46,035 nt of DNA from Candidatus Sumerlaeota bacterium (GCA_026398535.1 JAPLSQ010000085.1:1-46035); one strand, 5' to 3'. Shown: positions 24,162 through 33,407, numbered from the stretch's first letter. The notes: generated by a model not told the origin, from the sequence alone. Numbers and translations are program-made.

Positions 24162-25787
24162 ATGAACGTTTTTCAACTCCTCAGCGCATTTGTCATAATC
24201 ACAGTGTGCACGGCGGTTGTTGCGCCCCCAACCGCGCATTGCCAGCAGGCAGGAGCGCAAAACGTTGCCGCAAAGAAAGGCGCATCCACGAAAATGACCA
24301 GGCATAAGGCACAGACACAATTTCTTATGGCATTGGGCGACGAGGCCACAAGCCACTTGTGGGGCGACACTTCGGTTCCCAAGGGACGCGCCGCGAGTTT
24401 TTTTTATGACGAAACGCCCGCCGAACTTTCACCCGCGGAATTCAAAGCGAAACCGGAAGAACGCAAGGCGCGCCTTGAAGCGGCGGCCTCCGCTGCCAAT
24501 GCCATATCGAGCGCGTCAAATCAAGAATGGTTGCGGGCGAACGCGCACGCGGCGTCTGCGCCAGTCCGGCTGAAGAACGCCAAAGTCAAACTCGGCAATG
24601 AGGCGCTCGTCGAAGATCTGCGATACACGAATCTGCTTCGGGGCAAGCGGATCGGCCTTATCACGAACAACACAGGCATCGATTCGCATTTCGTCTCAAC
24701 GATCGACAAACTGACGCGCATTCGCGGGTGCAAGCTGACCGCTCTTTTCGCGCCCGAGCATGGCATCCGCGGCGCACAGGGAGCCGGTGAAAAGGTCGAC
24801 ACCGAGATCGATCCGATCACCAGCGTGCCCGTCTACAGCCTTCACGGAACAGACGCGAAAAAGCGCGCGCAGAACAAGCCTCGGCCGTCGATGCTCAAGG
24901 ATGTCGACACGCTTGTCTACGACATACAGGACATCGGGAACCGCAGCTATACTTACGCCGGAACCATGAAACTCTGCATGCAGGCCGCGGCGGAAAACGG
25001 GAAGGAGTTTGTTGTTCTCGACCGTCCGACTCCGATGGGCGGGAAACTGATCAGCGGCAATGTGCTTGATCCCGATTTTGTCACGCTTGTGGGCTGGGCG
25101 CCCGTGGCCTACATCTATGGCATGACACCTGGCGAGATGGCGCGGATGCTGAACGACAAGGGGCAGATGGGACTCAAACTCACTGTCATTCCGATGAAAG
25201 GCTGGAAGCGCGGCATGAAGTGGTGGGACACCGGTCTGCCATGGATTCCCACGTCAACACACATGCAAACGCCGGAGGCCTGCTGGCACATCGCCATTAC
25301 CGGCATGCTCGGCGAACTTAATTCTGTCAGCGAGGGTGTCGGCTATCCCCTGCCGTTCGCCTATGTGGGCGCGCCGTGGATAGAGAGCCAGCGCCTTGCG
25401 GACGAATTGAACAGCCGCAAGTTGCCCGGGCTTTATTTCCGGCCGGCCTATTTCAAGCCTTATTATGGCATTTTCAAGGACAAGCAATGCGGCGGGGTTG
25501 AAATCCATCTGCTTGATTTCGACAAGGTCATGCCGGTTGAAGCGGGAATGCACATCATCGAGGCCCTTCAGAAAATGTATCCCGAGCAGAAGATACTGCT
25601 GGGCGGAGCCGATGCTGAATCAACCAAAACACGGGCGCGCGTGAGCGCGTTCAACAAGGTCATGGGCGGCAAGTCTGTCCGCCGCGCATTGTTGGAAGGC
25701 AAACCCGCCGCGGAGATCATCAAATCCTGGGCGCCCGAGCGGGAGAAGTTCGCGAAAGAACGCGAGAAATATCTTCTCTATCGCTGA
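24162..25787 (+). CDS. namZ: Secreted exo-beta-N-acetylmuramidase of the NamZ/DUF1343 family
   Basis: 541 aa with signal peptide (LLSAFVIITVCTAVVAPPTAHC). The DUF1343/GH171 signature is LRGKRIGLITNNTGID, FAPEHGIRG (catalytic PEHG at about 198-201), YDIQDIGNRSYTYAG, VVLDRPTPMGG and MTPGEMA...FIPMKGW-like segments. The family removes terminal MurNAc from peptidoglycan fragments. An extra Ala/Lys-rich region of about 120 residues separates the signal peptide from the enzyme, longer than usual; it may be a flexible spacer. ATG at 24162 follows AGGAG. The gene is single, flanked by divergent yhaM and convergent aminotransferase, and with the NlpC-like gene suggests wall recycling. Confidence 0.9.
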   Translation: MNVFQLLSAFVIITVCTAVVAPPTAHCQQAGAQNVAAKKGASTKMTRHKAQTQFLMALGDEATSHLWGDTSVPKGRAASFFYDETPAELSPAEFKAKPEERKARLEAAASAANAISSASNQEWLRANAHAASAPVRLKNAKVKLGNEALVEDLRYTNLLRGKRIGLITNNTGIDSHFVSTIDKLTRIRGCKLTALFAPEHGIRGAQGAGEKVDTEIDPITSVPVYSLHGTDAKKRAQNKPRPSMLKDVDTLVYDIQDIGNRSYTYAGTMKLCMQAAAENGKEFVVLDRPTPMGGKLISGNVLDPDFVTLVGWAPVAYIYGMTPGEMARMLNDKGQMGLKLTVIPMKGWKRGMKWWDTGLPWIPTSTHMQTPEACWHIAITGMLGELNSVSEGVGYPLPFAYVGAPWIESQRLADELNSRKLPGLYFRPAYFKPYYGIFKDKQCGGVEIHLLDFDKVMPVEAGMHIIEALQKMYPEQKILLGGADAESTKTRARVSAFNKVMGGKSVRRALLEGKPAAEIIKSWAPEREKFAKEREKYLLYR

Positions 25788-25820
25788 TCAACCGCAAGCG
25801 ATCCGCCTCATCTTCAATTC

Positions 25821-26945
25821 TCACACAAGATCACACAATATCCGCAGTCCTAAAAACAGTTTTTCGTCGGTTGTCGCATAGGAAATCCTGAAATGCGTGT
25901 CGCGCGATGAAAACACGTTGCCGGGTATTACAAGCACCTGGTGTTCAATCGCCTTGTAAACGAAATCTGTTGCGTCCATGCCCTTGGGCGCGGGGACAAA
26001 CGCGTAGAACGCTCCGCCCGGTTTGACGAGATCGAATTTCTCGCCAAGAATCTCACAGACCATGTCGCGTTTTTTCCGGTATGCGTTGACATATTGTGTC
26101 ATGTCCGTTTTCAGCGCCGTCAGTATGGCCGCCTGTGCCACGCTTGGAGCGCACACGAAACTATACTGTTGCAGCATTGTCATCTTGTCGATCACATTCG
26201 GCGGCCCCGTGCACCAGCCGATGCGCCAGCCTGTCATCGCGTATGTTTTCGAGAATCCGCGCATGAGCAGCGTGTGATCATATAGATGAGCGAAGCTCAG
26301 ATAGGGTTCGTCATAACAGAAGATATTGTAAACCTCGTCCGAGATGACAAGCAGTTCATGGTTTCTGGCCACTTCGGCGATATCCTCCATCTCCTGGCGC
26401 GAGTAAACCGCCCCTGTGGGATTGGCGGGGCTATTGAGGAGCAGGATCTTGGTTCGCGGCGTGATCGCATCGGCGATCTTCTGCGCATCGAGGTGAAAAT
26501 CGGGGTAGGTGTCGATGCACACGGGCACGCCATCCGCGAAATTCACAAGGTGTCGATACATGACAAAATGCGGATCGGGCATGATCACCTCGTCTCCGGG
26601 ATTGACCAGCACTTTGATGGCGAGGAGCAGCGCCCCGGAAACGCCGCAAGTGACCAAGATGGGATGATCGCCGGGATTGGTCCATCCAAATTCTGCCGAC
26701 GCCTGTTTCCAGATGGCCTCCCGCAGTTCCGGCATGCCCTGCGTCTGCGTATATTTGTTCATGCCACCGCTGATGGCCGCCTTTGCAGCCTCTTTGATGG
26801 GATCAGGCACGTCGAAATCCGGCTGACCGATGGAAAAGTTGATCGGATTGTCCATCGTCACGGCAAGATCAAACATCTTGCGGACGCCGCTCGCATCGAT
26901 CGTATCCATCCGGTTGGCAATCACAAATTTCTTTCGTTGCTGCAT
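25821..26945 (-). CDS. Class I aminotransferase (aspartate/aromatic type)
   Basis: 374 aa PLP fold type I: INFSIGQPDFDVPDP, NKYTQTQGMPELREAI, LLLNSPANPTGAVY, SDEVYNIFCYDEP and K233 in MRGFSKTYAMTGWRIGW. The canonical Y-P-N-N-P is replaced by S-P-A-N-P, seen in some I-alpha/I-gamma aspartate aminotransferases. The likely reaction is aspartate/2-oxoglutarate transamination, possibly also prephenate or aromatic amino acids. ATG at 26945 has AAAGG and AAAAGG upstream. It is convergent with namZ (33 bp) and is the third class I/II aminotransferase within about 9 kb. Confidence 0.85.
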   Translation of the reverse strand: MQQRKKFVIANRMDTIDASGVRKMFDLAVTMDNPINFSIGQPDFDVPDPIKEAAKAAISGGMNKYTQTQGMPELREAIWKQASAEFGWTNPGDHPILVTCGVSGALLLAIKVLVNPGDEVIMPDPHFVMYRHLVNFADGVPVCIDTYPDFHLDAQKIADAITPRTKILLLNSPANPTGAVYSRQEMEDIAEVARNHELLVISDEVYNIFCYDEPYLSFAHLYDHTLLMRGFSKTYAMTGWRIGWCTGPPNVIDKMTMLQQYSFVCAPSVAQAAILTALKTDMTQYVNAYRKKRDMVCEILGEKFDLVKPGGAFYAFVPAPKGMDATDFVYKAIEHQVLVIPGNVFSSRDTHFRISYATTDEKLFLGLRILCDLV

Positions 26946-27162
26946 GCCTTTTCAGCCTTTCAAAGTCATAAGATGAACGTGATTATGATTTGACAAATTG
27001 CCCGCTGACGCGTCTATGAAAAATTGCAGAATGAGAAGAATTCCGCCAAAGAGGATTGGAATCAGACAGGCAACAGAAAGGGTGAAATTGGGTCAAGCCC
27101 GATGGAGTTTCGTCATCTTGTTCATGGCGGTCATGTTTTACGCCGCTGAAAAGCGGTGAGTC
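26946..27162. other. Divergent upstream region of the aminotransferase and URO-D-family genes
   Basis: 217 bp between divergent starts. AT-richer than the flanks near 26980-27130, so it should contain promoters for both genes, but no box pair stands out. The URO-D-family gene has GGTGAG directly upstream of its ATG. Confidence 0.3.
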
Positions 27163-28278
27163 ATGAATAGCCGACAGCGTCTTCTTGCCGCGCTCGAAGG
27201 CCGAGTACCCGACCATGTTCCAATATCCGCATACGAGTTATGCGGTTTCAACAGCAGGGCTTTTGAAAACAACGATCCGTCCTACAAACATGTTATGGAT
27301 GCCATACGCGCGCGCACCGATTGCGTGTGCATGTGGAATCCGGACTGCAACGCCACATTGTTTGAATCATCTCGTCCGGCCGATATCGCCGTCGCAACCG
27401 AACGGGATGGCAACATCACAACCAACCACTACACCTTCACAACGCCAAAGGGGCGTCTCACCCGCACAACCCGCCAGACTGACAACATCAACACAATATG
27501 GCAAACGGAGCATTGGTGCAAATATCCGGAAGATGTGGAAGTTGCCATGTCGCACCCTTTTGAGCCGGTTGATTATGACTTCTCGGATTTTCAGCGCATC
27601 GCAGGCGAGGTCGGCGACAAGGGAATCATCATGGCCAGCCTCTCCGATCCACTGCTGATGGCCGCCGATCTCATGGAATTTGGTGAGTACACAATCTGGG
27701 TGATGACCGAGACGGAACACTTTGCCCGCACCGTGGAGTTGTTTCATGAGCGCAACATGGAGAATCTGCGCCGGATGCTCGACGCCGGCATGGTTGATCT
27801 CTATCGCATCGTCGGCCCGGAATATGCCACACCTCCCTTTCTGCCGCCCCGTTTTTTTCGGCGCTTCATCGTCCCCTATATTGCCGAAATGGCCGGCCTC
27901 ATCCATCTGAAAGGCGCAAAAGTGCGGCTTCATTGTCATGGGCGTGTGGGGCAGGTTCTCAGCATGATTCTTGACACTGGCGCTGACGCGCTCGATCCCT
28001 GCGAGGCTCCGCCGGATGGCGACATCACTCTCGCGGAGATCAAGTCGCGCACATCCGGCAGGTTGTGCCTGTTCGGCAATATCCAGCTCAAAACCCTCGA
28101 ACACGGCACGGAAGCGGAAGTCGAAAAACAAGTCAAGGATTGCATGACGGCAGCCAGGGAAGGCGGCGCTTATGTCATCATGCCAACGGCGGCGCCAATC
28201 AATTCGCCGCTCTCGCCCGTTACCGAAAGAAATTATCTGCGGTTCATCAGCGCCGCCAGCGAATTTGGCGTGTATTAG
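27163..28278 (+). CDS. Uroporphyrinogen decarboxylase-family (URO-D/MtaA-like) protein
   Basis: 371 aa. The opening MNSRQRLLAALEGRVPDHVPI is the standard start of URO-D-family proteins outside haem synthesis. LHCHGRVGQVLSMILDTGADALDPCEAPPDGD holds the His-x-Cys-x-His-like metal site, and ELKSR-like plus LFGNIQLKTL complete the TIM barrel. Such homologues usually act as corrinoid or zinc-dependent methyltransferase subunits or in sugar/methoxy metabolism rather than haem synthesis; no other haem or corrinoid gene is nearby, so the substrate is unknown. Single gene, convergent with the STAS gene, their stops 18 bp apart. Confidence 0.85.
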   Translation: MNSRQRLLAALEGRVPDHVPISAYELCGFNSRAFENNDPSYKHVMDAIRARTDCVCMWNPDCNATLFESSRPADIAVATERDGNITTNHYTFTTPKGRLTRTTRQTDNINTIWQTEHWCKYPEDVEVAMSHPFEPVDYDFSDFQRIAGEVGDKGIIMASLSDPLLMAADLMEFGEYTIWVMTETEHFARTVELFHERNMENLRRMLDAGMVDLYRIVGPEYATPPFLPPRFFRRFIVPYIAEMAGLIHLKGAKVRLHCHGRVGQVLSMILDTGADALDPCEAPPDGDITLAEIKSRTSGRLCLFGNIQLKTLEHGTEAEVEKQVKDCMTAAREGGAYVIMPTAAPINSPLSPVTERNYLRFISAASEFGVY

Positions 28279-28315
28279 CGCCAAACAGCCTTGGCATCAT
28301 AAGCCAAACGGCGCT
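28265..28315. terminator. Overlapping alternative hairpins between convergent genes
   Basis: TTGGCG (28265-28270) pairs with CGCCAA (28279-28284). Alternatively AGCGCC (28277-28282) pairs with GGCGCT (28310-28315), enclosing TTGGC (28291-28295) and GCCAA (28303-28307). The two folds exclude each other and overlap both stop codons. No strong T-run. Probably a bidirectional terminator. Confidence 0.45.
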
Positions 28316-28596
28316 GAAAGGCCGGCAAGATCAAACACCTTCCGGATATCAGGCGAAACATTGACCAGGCTCATTTTGCCCTCCAGCTTTTGTATTTCCT
28401 TTCGCAGGAGCAGCAACACACCCACTCCGGCGCTTCCAAGGAAAGAAACCCTGTCAAAGTCAATGACAAGGCTCTTTGGCGGGTCGAGATGCAGGAGGCT
28501 GGTCAGAGCGCGCAGACGCGAAGCGGCCTGTGCGTCAAAATGCCCCTCAAGGGCCAAAACAGCCTGATCTGATGTTCGGGTAAGTATATAGTTCAT
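28297..28596 (-). CDS. STAS-domain anti-sigma factor antagonist
   Basis: 99 aa from ATG at 28596; a TTG at 28614 gives 105 aa with AGGG upstream and cannot be excluded. The single domain (NYILTRTSDQAVLALEGHFDA...IDFDRVSFLGSAGVGVLLLL) is a SpoIIAA/RsbV-like STAS fold. The Ser in FLGSAGVG (S55) is at the position phosphorylated by a partner anti-sigma kinase. No kinase, phosphatase or sigma factor gene lies beside it. It may act in a partner-switching pathway encoded elsewhere. Confidence 0.88.
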   Translation of the reverse strand: MNYILTRTSDQAVLALEGHFDAQAASRLRALTSLLHLDPPKSLVIDFDRVSFLGSAGVGVLLLLRKEIQKLEGKMSLVNVSPDIRKVFDLAGLSAPFGL

Positions 28597-28689
28597 GGGG
28601 CGTTGATCCGGCAAAAAGCCCTATTAGTCAATCCGTTTCTGGTTGGAAGTGTCGCGCATATTTCTGGCTGGGATGAATAGAAACTGCTT

Positions 28690-29379
28690 GTGTGCGGACG
28701 TTTCATATTAAAGTCGCCTGCCGATCGAATCGCTGAAGCGATGGGAGTTTCGGATTGCCCAAACTTACCGCCTCGGTTTAACATCGCTCCCACACAGCCA
28801 GTTCTTGTGGCGCGCCTTAACCAGAAAATGCCGGCGCGGGAATTTCGGATCATGCAGTGGGGGTTCATTCCGGCGTGGGCCAAGGACCCGGCGATAGGAT
28901 CAAGGCTGATCAATGCGCGGGCCGATTCCCTGCCGAACAAACCGGCTTTCCGCGCCGCTTTTCTGCGCCGCCGGTGCCTCATCCCGGCCGATGGCTTTTA
29001 TGAATGGACCGCGCCGCCGGAAGGGAAACAGCCTTTTCTTTTCACCATGCAGGATAATAGCACATTCGCATTCGCGGGCATCTGGGAGCACTGGCTCGGT
29101 TCCGATGGATCGGAAATCGAATCCTGCGCCATCATCACAACAGACGCCAATCCGCTCGTTCGTCCTGTGCATGAACGCATGCCTGTCATCCTCAAGCCGG
29201 CCAGTTATACGCAGTGGCTCTCCCCCGCCGGCGCCGATATGAACGCTCTGATGAAATTACTGGCGTCATATCCGGCAAGCCTCATGAGTGCCGCGCCAGT
29301 CAGCAGGAGAGTAAACAATCCCAAAAACGATGATCCCTCATGTCTGACTCCGCCTGGTCTTAATCGTGAAAATCAATAG
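28690..29379 (+). CDS. yedK: SRAP/YedK-HMCES family DNA-protein crosslink protein
   Basis: 229 aa. The GTG start at 28690 gives MCGRF, so after Met removal Cys2 becomes the catalytic N-terminus that forms a thiazolidine crosslink with abasic sites. Other conserved residues: N31 in RFNIAPTQ, INARAD (72-78), E105 in DGFYEW and H161 in HERMP. It protects abasic sites in single-stranded DNA. Single gene; its last 20 bases overlap the end of the convergent neighbour. The C-terminal ~25 residues after RRVNN are variable. Confidence 0.95.
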   Translation: MCGRFILKSPADRIAEAMGVSDCPNLPPRFNIAPTQPVLVARLNQKMPAREFRIMQWGFIPAWAKDPAIGSRLINARADSLPNKPAFRAAFLRRRCLIPADGFYEWTAPPEGKQPFLFTMQDNSTFAFAGIWEHWLGSDGSEIESCAIITTDANPLVRPVHERMPVILKPASYTQWLSPAGADMNALMKLLASYPASLMSAAPVSRRVNNPKNDDPSCLTPPGLNRENQ

Positions 29380-31069
29380 CAAGATTGCCAGACGGGGCTT
29401 CGGGAACCAGAACAAGTTTTGATCCGGGAACGCCCGGGCGTGACGCCATGTATTCCCCCGCCTCAAGATCAATAACAAATGCTCCTGCGGCATCACATTT
29501 CGCGTACTCCTGCGTCAGCGCGTTAGCCCTTGATGTGAACAATACAAGCCCCTCGCAGGGTTTGCCTGCCGCCTGCATCGTTCCATTGATTCTGACGAGT
29601 GCAGCAAAGCGCACATCGGCTGTCTTTTGTTCGCTATCGCCGACAATCAGATCCGTGCGTTTCTGGCGGGAACGGTTTTCCGGTGATGTTATCGCCAGCG
29701 TATACCGGCCGGGCGGCACAGCGTCGAATTTAAACAATCCCGCGCCATCGCTTCTGCCGAAATAACTCCTGGTTTGCGAAGAGCCTGTTGCAAACAACAC
29801 AAGCGGCGCCCGGGGCACTGGCTTTCCCCCTGCATCGCTCACCATGACTGTCACTGAGGGCGCAAGTTCCGCCAGATAATATTCAGCTTCCGGGAGTGTT
29901 CTGCTGGTTTGCGCCGGCGGCACAATGGATATCTCCTCAACGCTTTGCGTGGTGAATCCCTCTGCGCCGATTGTCAGCACATAAGTGCCCGGAGAAAGGT
30001 TGTCGAGTTGAAAACGTCCGTCATCAGCCGTGCGCGCGTGGACGGCCTGCGCAATGCCCGTCACAAGCGGGCGATTTGACTGTGTCATGACAACACGCGC
30101 GCCCGCAACGGGCTGGCGTGAAGTTTTCGATTTCACAATTCCCCGCGCCTGCAGTTTCATTCCAAGAACCACCTGAGCCTCAGATCCGACGGATGATTCG
30201 ATCTTGAAGGGCGGAGTTTCGGCATATTCCAAACCGGCTTTCACCCCGATCTTATAAATGCCGGGCAAGGGTGATTGAATCGTGGTCAACCCGTCGCGCA
30301 CTTTCACCTGTGATTCTGAAATTGTCACATACTGGCCGATGGCGATGTTGGGTTGAGGCACGGACAGCGTGCGGGTCGTATCCTGGCCGGTATGGCGCCG
30401 GATCAGGCACACTGATGCCTCTCCGTTATAGGGAGTCTTTTCGTTGTTGTCGTTTCCCGCCGCGGTTGACACGCGGATCAGCAAAGGCGCGAGACTCTTA
30501 AGCGATATGCTCACATCAGATGATGGCAAGGGAACTTTCTGCAGCGTCTCGCGTTGGAAACCGTCCGCTTCAACAATCAACGATTCGATTTCGTTTGCCG
30601 CCATGGATTGCGACGCGAAACGTCCTGCGCCATCCGTGCGGATTTCATCGGTGCGGGCGGCGGCGGCGGTCTTGTAGTTCATGCGTATGAGCGCGCCGGG
30701 CACCGATTTGCCTGTGAAATCCACGATTTCGCCTGAAATACTGCCGCCCCTCACGGCGGTCTGCGGCGGATTATTTGAGGCGGCAGGAGCAGTCCCCACC
30801 CTTTGCGAGGCGGCACTTTGGCCGGCCTGCCTGGCGGATCGCTCCGGTCTTATGGTTGCCTTTTGGGCAACAGCAGGGCCTGTATGCGCTTTCAGCCCGG
30901 CGCCGGTCGCAGGATTCTGAACCGCTCCGCGCTGATTGGTATGCCGCCGGATTTCGGAGCACGAGTAGATCAGCACAACAAGCGCAAGAATAACCGCCGC
31001 GAAAGCAGCGATCCATGGCATACGCGATAACATTTTTTTCTTGTATTCGGTCCAAGACGATTCAGGCAA
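29360..31069 (-). CDS. Membrane-anchored protein with carboxypeptidase-regulatory-like repeats
   Basis: 569 aa. One N-terminal transmembrane helix (IAAFAAVILALVVLIYSC) follows a short basic leader; then a low-complexity Ala/Gln/Pro linker and four or so beta-sandwich segments of carboxypeptidase-regulatory (Big/CnaB-like) type: SGEIVDFTGKSVPGALIRM, ARGIVKSKTSRQPVAGARVV with DDGRFQLDNLSPGTYVLTI, and DAGGKPVPRAPLVLF with PPGRYTLAI. Probably an adhesive or scaffold protein in the periplasm; no enzyme domain is visible. Start is TTG at 31069; ATG at 31033 is an alternative that removes 12 residues. It lies downstream of the conserved unknown gene in the same direction (67-bp gap). Confidence 0.72.
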   Translation of the reverse strand: MPESSWTEYKKKMLSRMPWIAAFAAVILALVVLIYSCSEIRRHTNQRGAVQNPATGAGLKAHTGPAVAQKATIRPERSARQAGQSAASQRVGTAPAASNNPPQTAVRGGSISGEIVDFTGKSVPGALIRMNYKTAAAARTDEIRTDGAGRFASQSMAANEIESLIVEADGFQRETLQKVPLPSSDVSISLKSLAPLLIRVSTAAGNDNNEKTPYNGEASVCLIRRHTGQDTTRTLSVPQPNIAIGQYVTISESQVKVRDGLTTIQSPLPGIYKIGVKAGLEYAETPPFKIESSVGSEAQVVLGMKLQARGIVKSKTSRQPVAGARVVMTQSNRPLVTGIAQAVHARTADDGRFQLDNLSPGTYVLTIGAEGFTTQSVEEISIVPPAQTSRTLPEAEYYLAELAPSVTVMVSDAGGKPVPRAPLVLFATGSSQTRSYFGRSDGAGLFKFDAVPPGRYTLAITSPENRSRQKRTDLIVGDSEQKTADVRFAALVRINGTMQAAGKPCEGLVLFTSRANALTQEYAKCDAAGAFVIDLEAGEYMASRPGVPGSKLVLVPEAPSGNLAIDFHD

Positions 31070-31136
31070 ACAAATATACCCGCCTTGCGATCATGCCGTG
31101 CGCTTTCCGCTCAGTGGTTTCGCCCGGCAAGAGTTG

Positions 31137-32096
31137 TTACCGGTACTCCTTGAGGCACGATTTCACCCCTGCATAAAGCAGCGGAAGCATGATTTCATGG
31201 TGTCCTGTGAGCGATATGGGCGTTCCGCCCGAACGCGTGGGACGCAGCACGACATTCTGCATGGGGCGGTAATGCTGAATCATGTCGAGGTTGATCGCCG
31301 TAAAATTGCGGACTGAATTGCCGAGATTGCGCGCGATGGTCAGCGCTTTAAGAAAAACTTCGGGAAGGACAACCGCGCTGCCGCAATTGATCACAGCGCC
31401 TCCATCGTTCATGCCTGGTAAAATGGCCGCCAATTGGCGAAAATCACGCATGCTCCCCTTCCCATATGCTTCGCCGTTGCATGAAGGATGCTGGTGAATC
31501 GTGTCGGTTCCCAGCGCGATGTGAACCGTGAGCGGCACACCCAGCCGGTGGGCATTGGCGAGGATGCTGATCCGCTCGTATCGGGGAAGAAGGTGCCTCA
31601 GGCCCCGCCCAAGTGATTCGCCCACTCCGCAGCCAACCTTCACTCCGTCGGCAACAATTTTGTTCATCATCTCGGGGGTCTCCTTGACCATGCCGAAACT
31701 GCCGTCCTCGAGGCCGCGCTCAACATCCTCGCTTGTGTGGCCGAAACAGGCCAGTTCGAAGTCATGAATCGTGGCCGCGCCATTCATCGAAACGCAGGTG
31801 ATAAGACGCTCTTCCATCATGCGAATGATGATGGGGCCGAGACCGCATTTCACCGCGTGGGCGCCCATCATGAAGACGACTCCCTTCTCCTTGACACGCG
31901 CCTCGGCAAGACGCTGACAAGCGATCAGCAATTCCCTGGCCTTGAGAATGAGCGGAAGCGTTTCAAAAAACTCGCTCAGAGGCTGGTGAACATTGGGAAC
32001 CTTGGCCAGCAACGAAAAATCAACCTTTGTCGGACGATTGCGAACCGAGCAGGTCTTAACCTGCGACAAATCGACCGGCTTGGGCCGTTCGGTCAT
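31137..32096 (-). CDS. Conserved protein translationally coupled to aspartokinase (possible deoxyhypusine-synthase-like fold)
   Basis: 319 aa, no signal peptide, highly ordered sequence typical of a metabolic enzyme: VVFMMGAHAVKCGLGPIII, VSMNGAATIHDFELACFG, HIALGTDTIHQHPSCNG, INCGSAVVLPEVFLKAL, plus QHYRPMQNVVLRPT. The G-A-H-x-x-K-C-G-L and N-G-A...H-D motifs recall NAD-dependent deoxyhypusine-synthase-like folds, but I cannot confirm that and assign no function. Its ATG (32094-32096) overlaps the aspartokinase TGA (32093-32095) in a four-base ATGA, so the two proteins are made together, suggesting a link to aspartate-family amino acids. Confidence 0.75.
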   Translation of the reverse strand: MTERPKPVDLSQVKTCSVRNRPTKVDFSLLAKVPNVHQPLSEFFETLPLILKARELLIACQRLAEARVKEKGVVFMMGAHAVKCGLGPIIIRMMEERLITCVSMNGAATIHDFELACFGHTSEDVERGLEDGSFGMVKETPEMMNKIVADGVKVGCGVGESLGRGLRHLLPRYERISILANAHRLGVPLTVHIALGTDTIHQHPSCNGEAYGKGSMRDFRQLAAILPGMNDGGAVINCGSAVVLPEVFLKALTIARNLGNSVRNFTAINLDMIQHYRPMQNVVLRPTRSGGTPISLTGHHEIMLPLLYAGVKSCLKEYR

Positions 32097-33319
32097 TCGT
32101 GCTGAATCTCCGCCAATTCGAATTCCTTATGGATGGCTTGCACTGCGCGGTCAACATCAGTCTCTTTGATGACACAGGATATTTTGATTTCGGAAGTGCT
32201 GATCATCCCGATGTTGATTTTGTTCTTTGCCAGCGCGCGGAACATGGTGGCGGCCACGCCACTATGGCTTTTCATGCCAACACCAACCACTGAGACCTTG
32301 GCGATGCTCCGGTCATGCACAACGTTTTTTGCGCCAAGTTCCTTCGCGGCAGCCTCAGCCACTATGAGTGCTTCATCAAGATCATCTTTGGACACTGTGA
32401 ATGTGATGTCGTTCAGTTCATCGGCGCCCACATTCTGTATGATCATGTCCACGACGATGTTGCGCTCGCCAAGCGTGCCGAACAGCGACGCCGCGACGCC
32501 GGGTTTGTCCGGCACCCCCAGCAATGAAATCTTCGCTTCATTGCGGTTGTAGGCAACCCCGCTGACAACAATGTCTTCCATCTCCTTAATCTCCTTCACG
32601 ACCATGGTTCCTGGTATATTATCAAAACTGCTGCGAACATGGATGGGCACGTTGTAATTTTTGCCAATCTCGACACTGCGCGAGTGTAAAACCTTTGCGC
32701 CCAAACTTGCCAGTTCCAGCATCTCGTCATATGTGATGCGTTTGAGTTTGCGCGCATTCGGCACAATACGCGGATCGGCTGTATAGACGCCGTCCACATC
32801 GGTGTAAATGTCGCACACCTCTGCTTCAAGCACGGCCGCGAGGGCTATGGCCGTCGTGTCGCTGCCGCCGCGTCCCAGCGTTGTCACCTCGTTGTCCAAT
32901 GTCGTGCCCTGAAAACCCGCAACAATCACGATTTCGCCTTTGTTGAGCTCCCTGCGTATCTTTTCATCATTGATGCGGACGATTTTCGCCTTGCGATGGG
33001 CATTGTCGGTGATGATGCCCACTTGCGGACCGGTAAACGATCGAGCGGGCACACCCATGGACTGGATCGCGATGGCAAGCATGGCTATCGAAATCTGTTC
33101 TCCCGTCGAGATGAGCATGTCAATTTCGCGCGGGTCAGGGACATCTGTGATCTGGCGGGCAAGATTCAAAAGATTGTCCGTCGTTTTGCCCATGGCTGAC
33201 ACAACCACCACGACCTGTTTGCCCTTTTCATGTTCAGCGATCGCCAACCGCGCGACATTCTTCACACACTCGGCATCGGCCACGCTCGAACCGCCGAATT
33301 TCTGAACGATGATAGCCAA
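32093..33319 (-). CDS. lysC: Aspartate kinase
   Basis: 408 aa from TTG at 33319, preceded by AGAGAGAAAA; a start at 33337 adds six residues but lacks a site. IVQKFGGSSV is the family start; STGEQIS, TLGRGGSDTTA and YTDVDGVYTADPR line the kinase site. Two ACT domains follow (SLLGVPDKPGVAASLF, SVVGVGMKSHSGVAATMF) for lysine or threonine feedback. It phosphorylates aspartate at the start of lysine/DAP, threonine and methionine synthesis; dapL at 21684 is a later step. It sits downstream of cdaR and overlaps the next gene by four bases. Confidence 0.95.
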   Translation of the reverse strand: MAIIVQKFGGSSVADAECVKNVARLAIAEHEKGKQVVVVVSAMGKTTDNLLNLARQITDVPDPREIDMLISTGEQISIAMLAIAIQSMGVPARSFTGPQVGIITDNAHRKAKIVRINDEKIRRELNKGEIVIVAGFQGTTLDNEVTTLGRGGSDTTAIALAAVLEAEVCDIYTDVDGVYTADPRIVPNARKLKRITYDEMLELASLGAKVLHSRSVEIGKNYNVPIHVRSSFDNIPGTMVVKEIKEMEDIVVSGVAYNRNEAKISLLGVPDKPGVAASLFGTLGERNIVVDMIIQNVGADELNDITFTVSKDDLDEALIVAEAAAKELGAKNVVHDRSIAKVSVVGVGMKSHSGVAATMFRALAKNKINIGMISTSEIKISCVIKETDVDRAVQAIHKEFELAEIQHE

Positions 33320-33407
33320 TTTTCTCTCTTTTCGCATTCGCCGTGATTGATTGACAACCGTTTAAATAAACTCGCGGCAACACCGCTAAGCAAAAGTTAT
33401 TTTTGCG

